Shown here: positions 24,627-30,410 of the stretch, piece after piece
Layout: every line of letters begins with the position of its first letter
Numbering within the stretch: position 1 is the stretch's first letter
Assembly: GCA_964454845.1 (NCBI GenBank)
Contig: CAYVVS010000005.1
Span: 1 to 46,660 of the forward strand
Reading direction: 5' to 3'
Length of the DNA: 46,660 bases
From: GCA-016700035 sp964454845
GTDB taxonomy: Bacteria; Patescibacteriota; Saccharimonadia; CAILAD01; GCA-016700035
Program-made: the position numbers and the translations under genes
The notes under the pieces: generated by a model
The model's database searches: none
Told to the model about the DNA's origin: nothing
Seen by the model: the letters and a program-made list of their open reading frames with translations, nothing else

Positions 24627-25187
24627 ATGGCTCAATCGCCAAAAGTTGTTTCACCATCTCGAGCTAAAAAACCAATGTCAAAGGGGGCTAAGCTAGCAAT
24701 TATTGGAGGCAGCATAGTCGTTTTACTATTTGTTGCTGTGGTTATTACGGGCATTATTTTTGCAGCTCCAGCTTTAAATTTCTTGCGCTCTAATGGCGTG
24801 CAAGTTGATGAGAAGGGTAGCTCAATTGAGGTCACCACCAATGACGGGCAAGGCACCTTTTCGAGTAAGGCGGAACTTCCTAAAAACTATCCGAGTGATA
24901 TTCCGGTTTACCCCAACTCGGAAGTGATGTATTCAGTTGTAAAAGATGGGCAAGGTTCTAACGTGACGTTGAGATCTTCTGACGATCAGCAGCAAGTCGT
25001 CTCTTACTATGAGTCTCAGCTTGCCGAAAAGGGCTGGTCGAAAACTCGTGATCAAGCTACGTATTTTAATTCAGGCATCGGTTTTGCAGAAAAGCCTTCA
25101 AGAAATCTGGCGCTCATTGTAACGAATGAGCAAAGAGATGGCAAAACCTCAACCGTGATTGTGGTAACTGAGAAGGTTGGAGAGTAG
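24627..25187 (+). CDS. Membrane-anchored extracytoplasmic protein, unknown
   Basis: The 186-aa protein has a basic N-terminus, one transmembrane helix (about residues 21-48) and an extracytoplasmic domain of about 130 residues. The domain opens with LPKNYPSDIPVYPNSEV (about 90-106). The 'P.diP.YP.a' motif, followed by VTLRSSDDQQQVVSYYESQLAEKGW, is seen in a widespread class of small bacterial surface proteins and lipoproteins of unknown role. No lipobox is present. It probably forms an operon with the following gene. Confidence 0.65.
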   Translation: MAQSPKVVSPSRAKKPMSKGAKLAIIGGSIVVLLFVAVVITGIIFAAPALNFLRSNGVQVDEKGSSIEVTTNDGQGTFSSKAELPKNYPSDIPVYPNSEVMYSVVKDGQGSNVTLRSSDDQQQVVSYYESQLAEKGWSKTRDQATYFNSGIGFAEKPSRNLALIVTNEQRDGKTSTVIVVTEKVGE

Positions 25188-25191
25188 CAAG

Positions 25192-25863
25192 GTGAATGAA
25201 AAATACCTTGTAACTCCGCAGACGTCGGAGCAGATACAGCAAGAAGCTGTGGAGCAGGATCCGCAGCACGCTTTGCAGGAAGCACGGGCTAGAAGTTTTG
25301 CCGTTGCTACACCTGTGGGCTTTGTCGCCTACATCTTTATGGCTATCGGCTACTTGGCAGCAGTTAATATACAGACTATCGCCAAAGTTTTGAGCGGTAA
25401 TCAGAACACAGATTCTGCTCAGCTTGCACGGCAAATTGGTTCACAGCTTGCGGCGTATGGTGATCTGCAGATTGTATCTTGGGCGACAATTGTATTGTTT
25501 TGGGGAGCTGTTGGACTTGGAGTATATACGCTTTTTTGGCTGGCTATGGCGTTTTTTACTACTGCACGTAATGAATTAATTGTAGAAACTGCTTTTTCAA
25601 ACAGAGGCCACTTTCAGGATCGTATTCGGGTACCGCTCATTAAATTATTACTATTAGTAGGTATGATTTTGACGCTTTTACTTACAGTAAAGTGGCTAGG
25701 ACCATTTTGGGCCAACTTATTTGCTCGTGGAGTCTATTCGTTTGGCAGTCAGACAGCGGTTGGAGTTATAGAGATGTTAGCAGCAATAATCGGGGCGTTC
25801 CTAAATATTTATGTAATTCGCTCACTGATCGTGTACTTTAGGCATGCAGACGCAATATTTTAA
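25192..25863 (+). CDS. Membrane protein of unknown function
   Basis: The start is placed at a GTG at 25192 with GGAGAG seven bases upstream; this gives 223 aa. The first 40 residues are soluble and rich in Gln and Glu. Four membrane helices follow (about residues 42-62, 92-116, 144-167 and 184-210), with a soluble loop between helices 2 and 3. I do not recognise a family. It is convergent with lexA, and no strong terminator is visible in the 29-bp gap between them, only a short CTAG...CTAG hairpin. Confidence 0.6.
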   Translation: MNEKYLVTPQTSEQIQQEAVEQDPQHALQEARARSFAVATPVGFVAYIFMAIGYLAAVNIQTIAKVLSGNQNTDSAQLARQIGSQLAAYGDLQIVSWATIVLFWGAVGLGVYTLFWLAMAFFTTARNELIVETAFSNRGHFQDRIRVPLIKLLLLVGMILTLLLTVKWLGPFWANLFARGVYSFGSQTAVGVIEMLAAIIGAFLNIYVIRSLIVYFRHADAIF

Positions 25864-25892
25864 AGTAATCTACTAAGCTCTAGGGCTACTGG

Positions 25893-26525
25893 CTAGTTAT
25901 ACTTGCGGATGAGTCCGATAACAACACCCTGAATTTTGAGGTCCATATCCGGAGTAATGTAGATTGGGTCCATGGTGTCGTTGGCAGGCTGCAGGCGGAC
26001 ACGTCCAGCTTCTTTATAGTAGCGCTTGAGGGTTGCTTCAGATCCATTGACTAAGGCTACGACAACTTCGCCATTCGAGGGTACATCTTTTTCTTGCACC
26101 ACTACATAGTCACCATTATGGATGCCGTCATTAATCATAGATTGACCTTTAACTTGCAGTACATAACTATTACGTTTTCCAACCATGAAAGGTGGAACTT
26201 CGAGAGTGTCAGGGTGACCAGAAACGGTTTCGATAGGTGTACCGGCTGCAATCATACCAAGAATCGGGAGGCGCATACCGGAGTCAGTAATCGTGGCAGC
26301 TTCAACTTCGCCAACTGGAAGGAGGGAGCGGGCAGAGTTATTGCCTTTAGTAAGGAGGCCTTTAGCGACGAGTGAGTCGATGTGCTGGGCTACTGTAGCT
26401 ACAGAATTGAGCTTGAGTCCATTGGCGATTTCTCGGTAGCTGGGCGAATAGCCATGCTGTTCTATAAACGAAGAAACGTAATCAAGTGTTCGCTTTTGTT
26501 TCTTGGTAAGTGGTTTGCGGATCAT
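25893..26525 (-). CDS. lexA: LexA repressor (SOS response)
   Basis: The 210-aa protein represses DNA-damage genes and cleaves itself when RecA filaments form. The N-terminal winged helix spans about 1-70 with YSPSYREIANGL and SVATVAQHIDSLVAKG. The cleavage bond is Ala94-Gly95 in IAAGTPIE. The catalytic Ser129 is in KGQSMINDGI and Lys167 in EATLKRYY, so the protease dyad is intact. Length is typical. The ATG is preceded by AAGGAGG. The promoter upstream contains a likely LexA operator, so it should be autoregulated. Confidence 0.95.
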   Translation of the reverse strand: MIRKPLTKKQKRTLDYVSSFIEQHGYSPSYREIANGLKLNSVATVAQHIDSLVAKGLLTKGNNSARSLLPVGEVEAATITDSGMRLPILGMIAAGTPIETVSGHPDTLEVPPFMVGKRNSYVLQVKGQSMINDGIHNGDYVVVQEKDVPSNGEVVVALVNGSEATLKRYYKEAGRVRLQPANDTMDPIYITPDMDLKIQGVVIGLIRKYN

Positions 26526-26557
26526 AATCCCTCCTTTATGAGTACTGCTTTACATCT

Positions 26558-26587
26558 ATAATAACGAACAGGCTACGAACGTGTCAA
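26558..26587 (-). promoter_or_regulatory. lexA promoter with embedded GTTC-N7-GTTC operator
   Basis: On the minus strand TTGACA (26587-26582), an 18-nt spacer and TATTAT (26563-26558) form a good sigma-70 promoter. The spacer reads GTTCGTAGCCTGTTC (26580-26566), exactly GTTC-N7-GTTC. Binding there would block the promoter directly. The divergent gene starts about 40 bp away and may share control. Confidence 0.65.
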
Positions 26588-26617
26588 GCCTTGTGTTTTA
26601 GCTATTTTCGGCGTTTA

Positions 26618-27790
26618 ATGAAAAATATGAAACGTCTCGGAGCAATTCTTGGTATTGTCGCAATAATTACGATCATTATATTTACTATCGGCGTCGCCAA
26701 GGCGGCAAATTCGAGGGCTGAATTGGCTGCCGATCAAACTGTGAACGGCGTGTATGTGCGCGCAGCAGAGAATGTCTCGTTACGCGGGACCGTGAATGGT
26801 GACGTGATTATAGCTGGGAGCACAGTTGAAATTGACGGAACAGTAAATGGTAGCGTGTATGCTGCGGCTGAGCGGGTTATTGTGCGCGGGGTGGTTACTG
26901 GCAACATTCATGCGGCTGGATCTGAGGTGGAAGTTGCTGCACGTGAGGCCGGTAGTGTGTTTGCGGCCGCTGCAGATGTAAAATTTGGCGACGATTTGCG
27001 AGTGCAGAACCTTTTTGCGGCTGGCAGCGATGTTCGGACACGGGGAGAGGTTGCGCAGAACATGTATGTTGGTGGTTCGACCATACTTGTAGATAGTAAA
27101 GTCGGCGGAGATGTTGCGGTGGCTGGCGAAACAATTACTATTGCCGGCGGAGCGACGATTGGCGGGAATCTAACGTATACTTCGCAGTCTGAAGCGACAA
27201 TAGAAAATGACCGCTCAATTGCCGGCTCGATTAAGCGCACAGACCCCGCAAGAGAAGTAACGCCAGCAGAACGTATTACAGCACAGTTGAGCGATATGGC
27301 GTATTGGCTGGCGGCAAACATTTTTATTGCCGCGATTGCGCTATTCTTTATGCCAAAAGTATTTTTGCCCGCTGAGGATCATTTTGTAAAAAAACCACTG
27401 AATAACTATTTTAAGGCTTTGGCGTTTGTAGTATTTACGCCGATTTTGCTCATACTAGTATTGTTCACGGTTATCGGAATCCCGTTAGTTTTTATCGGTG
27501 GGTTAGTCTATCTGCTCATACTAGTGTTGGCACCAACGGCCAGTGCCCACTTTGTTGGCAGTTATGCGCTCAATCAAATGGCAGCCAAAAAAGCTAACGT
27601 ACGCCGGCGTAATTATATGACTGAGCTCGGGGCAGCTGCTCTCGGCTTTTTCTTACTGGCTGTAGTTGGGCTTGTGCCTGTTTTGGGCGGCTTCGCGACG
27701 GTTGCAGCCTTCTTCTTGGGAGTTGGTATTCTGTTAAGTAGAAACTTAGCGCCATTGGGGTATGGTTCCGTAGCAAAAACTCAGAAATAA
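26618..27790 (+). CDS. Bactofilin-like/polymer-forming repeat protein with membrane domain
   Basis: The ATG at 26618 is chosen over upstream in-frame starts; a TATTTT box (26603-26608) 9 nt upstream would make it leaderless. The 390-aa protein opens with a hydrophobic segment ending AKAANS that may be cut as a signal peptide. Residues about 30-200 are short repeats of the form 'G.v.gdv.aAg..v.v.g.v.G.v.aa', a right-handed beta-solenoid like bactofilins. Residues about 220-375 hold four or five membrane helices. This order (extracellular solenoid, then polytopic membrane domain) is seen in predicted membrane proteins of unknown role. It may assemble a surface scaffold; this is inference. Confidence 0.72.
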   Translation: MKNMKRLGAILGIVAIITIIIFTIGVAKAANSRAELAADQTVNGVYVRAAENVSLRGTVNGDVIIAGSTVEIDGTVNGSVYAAAERVIVRGVVTGNIHAAGSEVEVAAREAGSVFAAAADVKFGDDLRVQNLFAAGSDVRTRGEVAQNMYVGGSTILVDSKVGGDVAVAGETITIAGGATIGGNLTYTSQSEATIENDRSIAGSIKRTDPAREVTPAERITAQLSDMAYWLAANIFIAAIALFFMPKVFLPAEDHFVKKPLNNYFKALAFVVFTPILLILVLFTVIGIPLVFIGGLVYLLILVLAPTASAHFVGSYALNQMAAKKANVRRRNYMTELGAAALGFFLLAVVGLVPVLGGFATVAAFFLGVGILLSRNLAPLGYGSVAKTQK

Positions 27791-27816
27791 AAAACGCCCT
27801 GCGTAGGGCGTTTTTT
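27791..27816. terminator. Bidirectional rho-independent terminator
   Basis: ACGCCCT-GCGT-AGGGCGT stem with an A-run on the left and T-run on the right, lying between two convergent genes. It should stop both. Confidence 0.9.
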
Positions 27817-27832
27817 ATAAGGTCGGCTCAGT

Positions 27833-28336
27833 CTATTTGCTGTTACTTTTAATTGCTTGCACGACCTTGCCATCATCTTTGAGATTTTCCCAGAACAACA
27901 CTTGATCGGTATTGATGTACATTGTATCCTCTGGACCATGAAGCTCACCACCTAGCTTAGCGAGTGAGAGCTGTTGGTTATCTTGAGTCTTTTCTTCAGG
28001 CTGTACACCCTGTTGAACCTGCAGATAGTAGATGTCATTTAAAACAATATGCTCATCATTAACGGTGGAAATCTTTCCAAAGTAAACTTGGTTATTGTTC
28101 AAGAAGACCGCTTGGTATTGGCTGGTCTTTACATCTTTCATCCCACCAGATCGAGATTGGGAGAGCAGCGAAGCTCCGAGTAGAATTACGCCTACCAATA
28201 CGATTACGGCAATGCCAATTGCAGCAAAGCCAAGTGCTCGGCGCTTGTTACGGCGCGGGTGAGTAGTTGGTTGTGATGGGTGCGCGGCTGGGCGCGGGGC
28301 TTGTGCAGCTGGGCGGCGTGGTGCCGGTGTTTCCAT
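27833..28336 (-). CDS. Membrane-anchored protein with Pro/Ala-rich cytoplasmic tail, unknown
   Basis: The 167-aa protein has an N-terminal tail of about 33 residues rich in Pro, Ala, His and Arg, then one transmembrane helix (about 34-58), then a soluble domain of about 105 residues. The domain has regular beta-type sequence: YQAVFLNNNQVYFGKIS, HIVLNDIYYLQV, TMYINTDQVLFWENL. A strong Shine-Dalgarno (AAGGAGGA) precedes the ATG. The domain pattern is familiar from predicted proteins in CPR genomes but has no assigned function that I know. It is convergent with the bactofilin-like gene and divergent from the small highly expressed gene. Confidence 0.7.
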   Translation of the reverse strand: METPAPRRPAAQAPRPAAHPSQPTTHPRRNKRRALGFAAIGIAVIVLVGVILLGASLLSQSRSGGMKDVKTSQYQAVFLNNNQVYFGKISTVNDEHIVLNDIYYLQVQQGVQPEEKTQDNQQLSLAKLGGELHGPEDTMYINTDQVLFWENLKDDGKVVQAIKSNSK

Positions 28337-28458
28337 GTATCCTCCTTATTTATCCTTCAAGCACATTAGTCTCTATTGTAGGTGTTTTTCCTCTCAGCTT
28401 CAAACCAAGTCTCTACCTGAAAATCAGATACAAAGACAAAAAAGTCAGCGCTAAGGTG

Positions 28459-28489
28459 TTGACAGGTTAGCTAACCTGGCCTAACCTGG
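28459..28489 (+). promoter_or_regulatory. Palindromic operator overlapping a -35 box
   Basis: TTGACA (28459-28464) overlaps a perfect 16-bp palindrome CAGGTTAGCTAACCTG (28463-28478). A third half-site, CTAACCTGG, repeats 10 bp later (28481-28489), i.e. on the same helix face. This looks like a dimeric repressor or activator site controlling the gene at 28523. Confidence 0.6.
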
Positions 28490-28522
28490 AAACATAACTA
28501 GTAATAAGGAGTGAAACAAGAT

Positions 28523-28732
28523 ATGGCATACCAGCACACTAATTCAAAAGGTCAAACTTACATCCTGCACCAGCGCGATGTAACCCTTAAGGGCGGCCGT
28601 CAGCAGCGCATCTACTTCTTCGCTCGCGAAGCTAAAGATGGTGCAATCGACGCTCTTCCAGAAGGCTACATGGTTGTTGAAAACACCCGCACTGGTCTTC
28701 CAATTCTTAAGAAAGAGAACAAAGAAGGCTAG
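28523..28732 (+). CDS. Small conserved protein (69 aa), probably highly expressed
   Basis: Start at ATG 28523 behind AAGGAG (28506-28511). The product is soluble, basic and compact, with YQHTNSKGQTYILHQRDV, QQRIYFFAREAKDGA and LPEGYMVVENTRTGLPILKK as its main blocks. Codon choice differs from neighbours: CGC, ATC, TAC, TTC and GCT dominate, as in ribosomal-protein genes, so strong expression is likely. I associate this short protein with Saccharibacteria genomes but know no function; the 'LPeGYevveNprTGLP.lkk' ending recurs there. A palindromic operator lies upstream and a strong terminator downstream, so it is a single-gene unit. Confidence 0.75.
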   Translation: MAYQHTNSKGQTYILHQRDVTLKGGRQQRIYFFAREAKDGAIDALPEGYMVVENTRTGLPILKKENKEG

Positions 28733-28736
28733 AGCC

Positions 28737-28750
28737 AACTTACGTAAGTT
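28737..28750. repeat. 14-bp perfect palindrome
   Basis: AACTTACGTAAGTT, directly after the stop codon and ahead of the terminator, followed by another TACGTA. Function unknown; it may be a protein-binding site or part of the 3' end structure. Confidence 0.5.
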
Positions 28751-28760
28751 ACGTACACAG

Positions 28761-28786
28761 CCCGCCCTAGTGGCGGGTTTTGTGTT
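28761..28786 (+). terminator. Rho-independent terminator
   Basis: CCCGCC-CTAGT-GGCGGG stem followed by TTTTGTGTT, 28 bases after the stop of the small gene. Confidence 0.88.
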
Positions 28787-28811
28787 ATGGTTGGTTACCA
28801 GTAAATGAAAC

Positions 28812-28820
28812 TGATATAAT
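28812..28820 (+). promoter_or_regulatory. Extended -10 promoter
   Basis: TGA plus TATAAT (28815-28820). Start near 28827 gives a leader of about 36 nt ending in AAAGGAGA, well spaced from the ATG at 28863. Confidence 0.65.
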
Positions 28821-28862
28821 CAAGGTATTCCATTTTAAACAATTACCTAAAGGAGAATAATT

Positions 28863-29123
28863 ATGGATCCACAGAATCAGCCAGCACCAGCAGCACCAAC
28901 TCCTGGTGTAGTAACTCAACCAGACCCAGCCGCAGCGCCAGCGCCAGAAGCCCCAGCAACTGACGCTCCAGCACCAGCTGCTCCAGAGGCTCCTGCAGCT
29001 CCAGAAATGCCACCAGCACCAGCCGAGCCAACTCCCGATCAGGCAGTTGAGGGAGCTCCAGCACCAGAAGCACCTGCAACCGATGCTCCAGTAGCACCCC
29101 CAGCCGACGGCGCCGTAGCCTAA
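28863..29123 (+). CDS. Pro/Ala-rich disordered protein (86 aa)
   Basis: Coding is supported by a consensus extended -10 box, a strong Shine-Dalgarno (AAGGAGA) and a terminator after the stop. The chain is almost only Pro, Ala, Glu, Asp, Thr, Gln, Val and Gly, with no Lys, Arg, Cys or aromatic residue. It has no signal peptide or membrane helix. The block APAPEAPATDAP occurs twice, about 39 residues apart. It must be intrinsically disordered and acidic. I do not recognise it. Possible roles are a soluble linker or crowding protein, or a partner-binding tail. Long minus-strand ORFs here come from the biased composition. Confidence 0.7.
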   Translation: MDPQNQPAPAAPTPGVVTQPDPAAAPAPEAPATDAPAPAAPEAPAAPEMPPAPAEPTPDQAVEGAPAPEAPATDAPVAPPADGAVA

Positions 29124-29138
29124 GTTAGGCGCAGATAA

Positions 29139-29172
29139 AAAAACAGTCTCTACTCTAGGGGCTGTTTTTGTA
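29139..29172 (+). terminator. Rho-independent terminator
   Basis: AAAAACAG (29139-29146) pairs with CTGTTTTT (29162-29169), extended by inner C-G pairs, and ends in a T-rich tail. Confidence 0.8.
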
Positions 29173-29173
29173 T

Positions 29174-29197
29174 AAAAAACCCACCAATCAAGGTGGG
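29174..29197 (-). terminator. Rho-independent terminator of the sigma-4 operon
   Basis: On the minus strand CCCACC-TTGATT-GGTGGG followed by TTTTTT, 13 bases after the stop of the 29210 gene. Confidence 0.85.
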
Positions 29198-29209
29198 TGG
29201 GGTGAGGCA

Positions 29210-29482
29210 TCAAACCTCGGAGTGACGCTCTGGCCAACAGAGCTTGTTCATGGCAGTGACCTCGATGCTGCGGACCTCATGGGGCTCGAGCCCCAGTTCA
29301 GTCGTGACATCCTCCATGCTGCGAGGTGCCCCACGGTCCAGGCCGAAGCGCAAGCGCAGCACTTCTCGTTCCTGATCTGTGAGAGGCACAAGGAGCTTCT
29401 TGATCTCTTGCGAGGTCAGCTCGGATCCCAGGCCCTGTGCAAAGGCCTCATCTTCTGCCGATGGTGCGGTATCATCATTCAC
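29210..29482 (-). CDS. Orphan sigma-70 region 4-like protein
   Basis: The 90-aa protein starts at GTG 29482 behind AGAGAGGA. Residues 1-28 are acidic. Residues about 33-80 match sigma-70 region 4: LTDQEREVLRLRFGLDRG, then SMEDVTTELGLEPHEVRSIEVTAMNKL, the pattern 'L..rE..Vl.lRfGl..g...tleEig..lgvt.erVRqiE..Al.kL'. Region 2, which holds the core-polymerase and -10 contacts, is absent, so it cannot be a complete sigma factor. It could act as a DNA-binding or polymerase-flap-binding regulator. It is the last gene of a three-gene GC-rich operon, 14 nt after the previous stop. Confidence 0.78.
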   Translation of the reverse strand: MNDDTAPSAEDEAFAQGLGSELTSQEIKKLLVPLTDQEREVLRLRFGLDRGAPRSMEDVTTELGLEPHEVRSIEVTAMNKLCWPERHSEV

Positions 29483-29496
29483 TGCGGATGTCCTCT

Positions 29497-29829
29497 CTAG
29501 CTCGTGAAGCCGAGCTCTCGTGAATGTTTGCGTCGGGATTCGGAGATGGTGCTAAGGCGGCGGTAGAGACGCTGTCTCAGCTGCAACATCTCGAACTCAT
29601 GGGTGAGTTGTGTCGTGCCCGTCGGTTCTTCTTGTAGGCAGCGAAATATGACTTCTCGTGGCAAATCTCTTTCTGGACACTCCAACAAGTAGCCAAGGAA
29701 TAGGAAATTTCCATTCTGGGCAGCTCTGACGGCATCCTCTTGCGCAGTTCCGCTGAACGCGCGTTTCAAATCCCTGATGAAGGACTTGGGAAGGGGCTGC
29801 TTACTCGGGTCTGTGGTAGCGGATGTCAT
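29497..29829 (-). CDS. Soluble protein of unknown function (operon with sigma-4 protein)
   Basis: The start is the ATG at 29829, behind GGAGGAAACC and overlapping the previous stop as ATGA. The 110-aa product is hydrophilic, with an N-terminal polar part and a predicted helical remainder: KSFIRDLKRAFSGTAQEDAVRAAQNGNFLFLGYLLECPERDLPREVI, and a C-terminal basic helix HEFEMLQLRQRLYRRLSTISESRRKHSREL. I know no family. The position between a membrane protein and a sigma-4-like protein would suit a cytoplasmic adaptor or anti-sigma-like partner; this is only inference. The DNA is GC-rich compared with the chromosome around it. Confidence 0.6.
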   Translation of the reverse strand: MTSATTDPSKQPLPKSFIRDLKRAFSGTAQEDAVRAAQNGNFLFLGYLLECPERDLPREVIFRCLQEEPTGTTQLTHEFEMLQLRQRLYRRLSTISESRRKHSRELGFTS

Positions 29830-30104
29830 GAGGTTTCCTCCTCGTCGTTCCACCACTCAGTGGAGAGAATCCATCCAGTCAGAGCGGGCGCCATAAGCAG
29901 TGGGGCGATGATGAGAACAATGGCCGTCATCATGCCGCTATTCTCTCGAGGAAGAACCTCGTTGATGGAGTAGTCGCTCCACACGAATGCGATCATCGCG
30001 AGACAGATGGACGTTGCCGTGCAGCCAATCCATATGGCAGCAAGTGCAATTCCGGTACCGGTAGACATGTGTCTCGGGCAGCGAGGTATGGTACTTTCGC
30101 TCAA
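29826..30104 (-). CDS. Small two-helix membrane protein, first gene of the sigma-4 operon
   Basis: The chain is read from TTG 30104, with AGGAAG five bases upstream; the ATG at 30068 (giving 80 aa) has no clear ribosome site but is possible. Two membrane helices are visible (about residues 17-42 and 59-81), with a loop containing WSDYSINEVLPRENSG and an acidic WWNDEEETS tail. No family recognised. It is transcribed from a perfect consensus promoter about 30 bases upstream and is coupled to the next gene by an ATGA overlap. Confidence 0.58.
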   Translation of the reverse strand: MSESTIPRCPRHMSTGTGIALAAIWIGCTATSICLAMIAFVWSDYSINEVLPRENSGMMTAIVLIIAPLLMAPALTGWILSTEWWNDEEETS

Positions 30105-30141
30105 GTGACTTCCTAACTTTATAGAGGTGCAAATCTAGAAA

Positions 30142-30170
30142 ATTATATACTTGTATAAACGATTTGTCAA
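30142..30170 (-). promoter_or_regulatory. Perfect consensus sigma-70 promoter
   Basis: On the minus strand TTGACA (30170-30165), a 17-nt spacer and TATAAT (30147-30142): every base matches the E. coli consensus with ideal spacing. Start would be near 30135, giving a leader of about 31 nt for the three-gene operon. Confidence 0.85.
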
Positions 30171-30171
30171 T

Positions 30172-30190
30172 AAAAAACACCCTGTGGGCG
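30172..30190 (-). terminator. Terminator of tRNA-Ile2
   Basis: On the minus strand CGCCC-ACA-GGGTG followed by TTTTTT, 11 bases past the tRNA CCA end; it also abuts the -35 box of the next operon. Confidence 0.65.
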
Positions 30191-30200
30191 ATGAGAAAAA

Positions 30201-30276
30201 TGGTGGGCCCGGCTGGATTTGAACCAGCGGCCAATCGATTATGAGTCGACTGCTCTAACCACTGAGCTACGGGCCC
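30201..30276 (-). tRNA. tRNA-Ile2 (CAU anticodon, lysidine-modified)
   Basis: A 76-nt cloverleaf with encoded CCA. Acceptor GGGCCCG pairs fully with CGGGCCC; D-arm GCTCAGTGGTTAGAGC; anticodon loop CTCATAA; T-arm GCTGG-TTCAAAT-CCAGC. The anticodon arm and D-arm match E. coli tRNA-Ile2 closely (GTGGTTAGAGCAG.CGACTCATAATCG), not tRNA-Met. TilS, encoded at 45141, would convert C34 to lysidine so that it reads AUA. Generic tools may label it Met. Confidence 0.88.
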
Positions 30277-30410
30277 GAAATGAACTTCTCTATTGTACCT
30301 GCTTTTTTCGTTAGCTGACAAAAGCATTATCCTCATGCTCGCGCTAACAGGCTTGCACCGTTAAAATATGCCCGTACCTTTTTATCGAACCAAAGAAGGA
30401 GCGGGTTGCA

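Noticed and set aside
28785..29237. Long minus-strand ORFs (150 and 78 aa) opposite the Pro/Ala-rich gene
   Set aside because: They arise because repetitive GC-rich codons leave no stops in the other frames; they have no ribosome site, and the plus strand has a promoter, Shine-Dalgarno and terminator.
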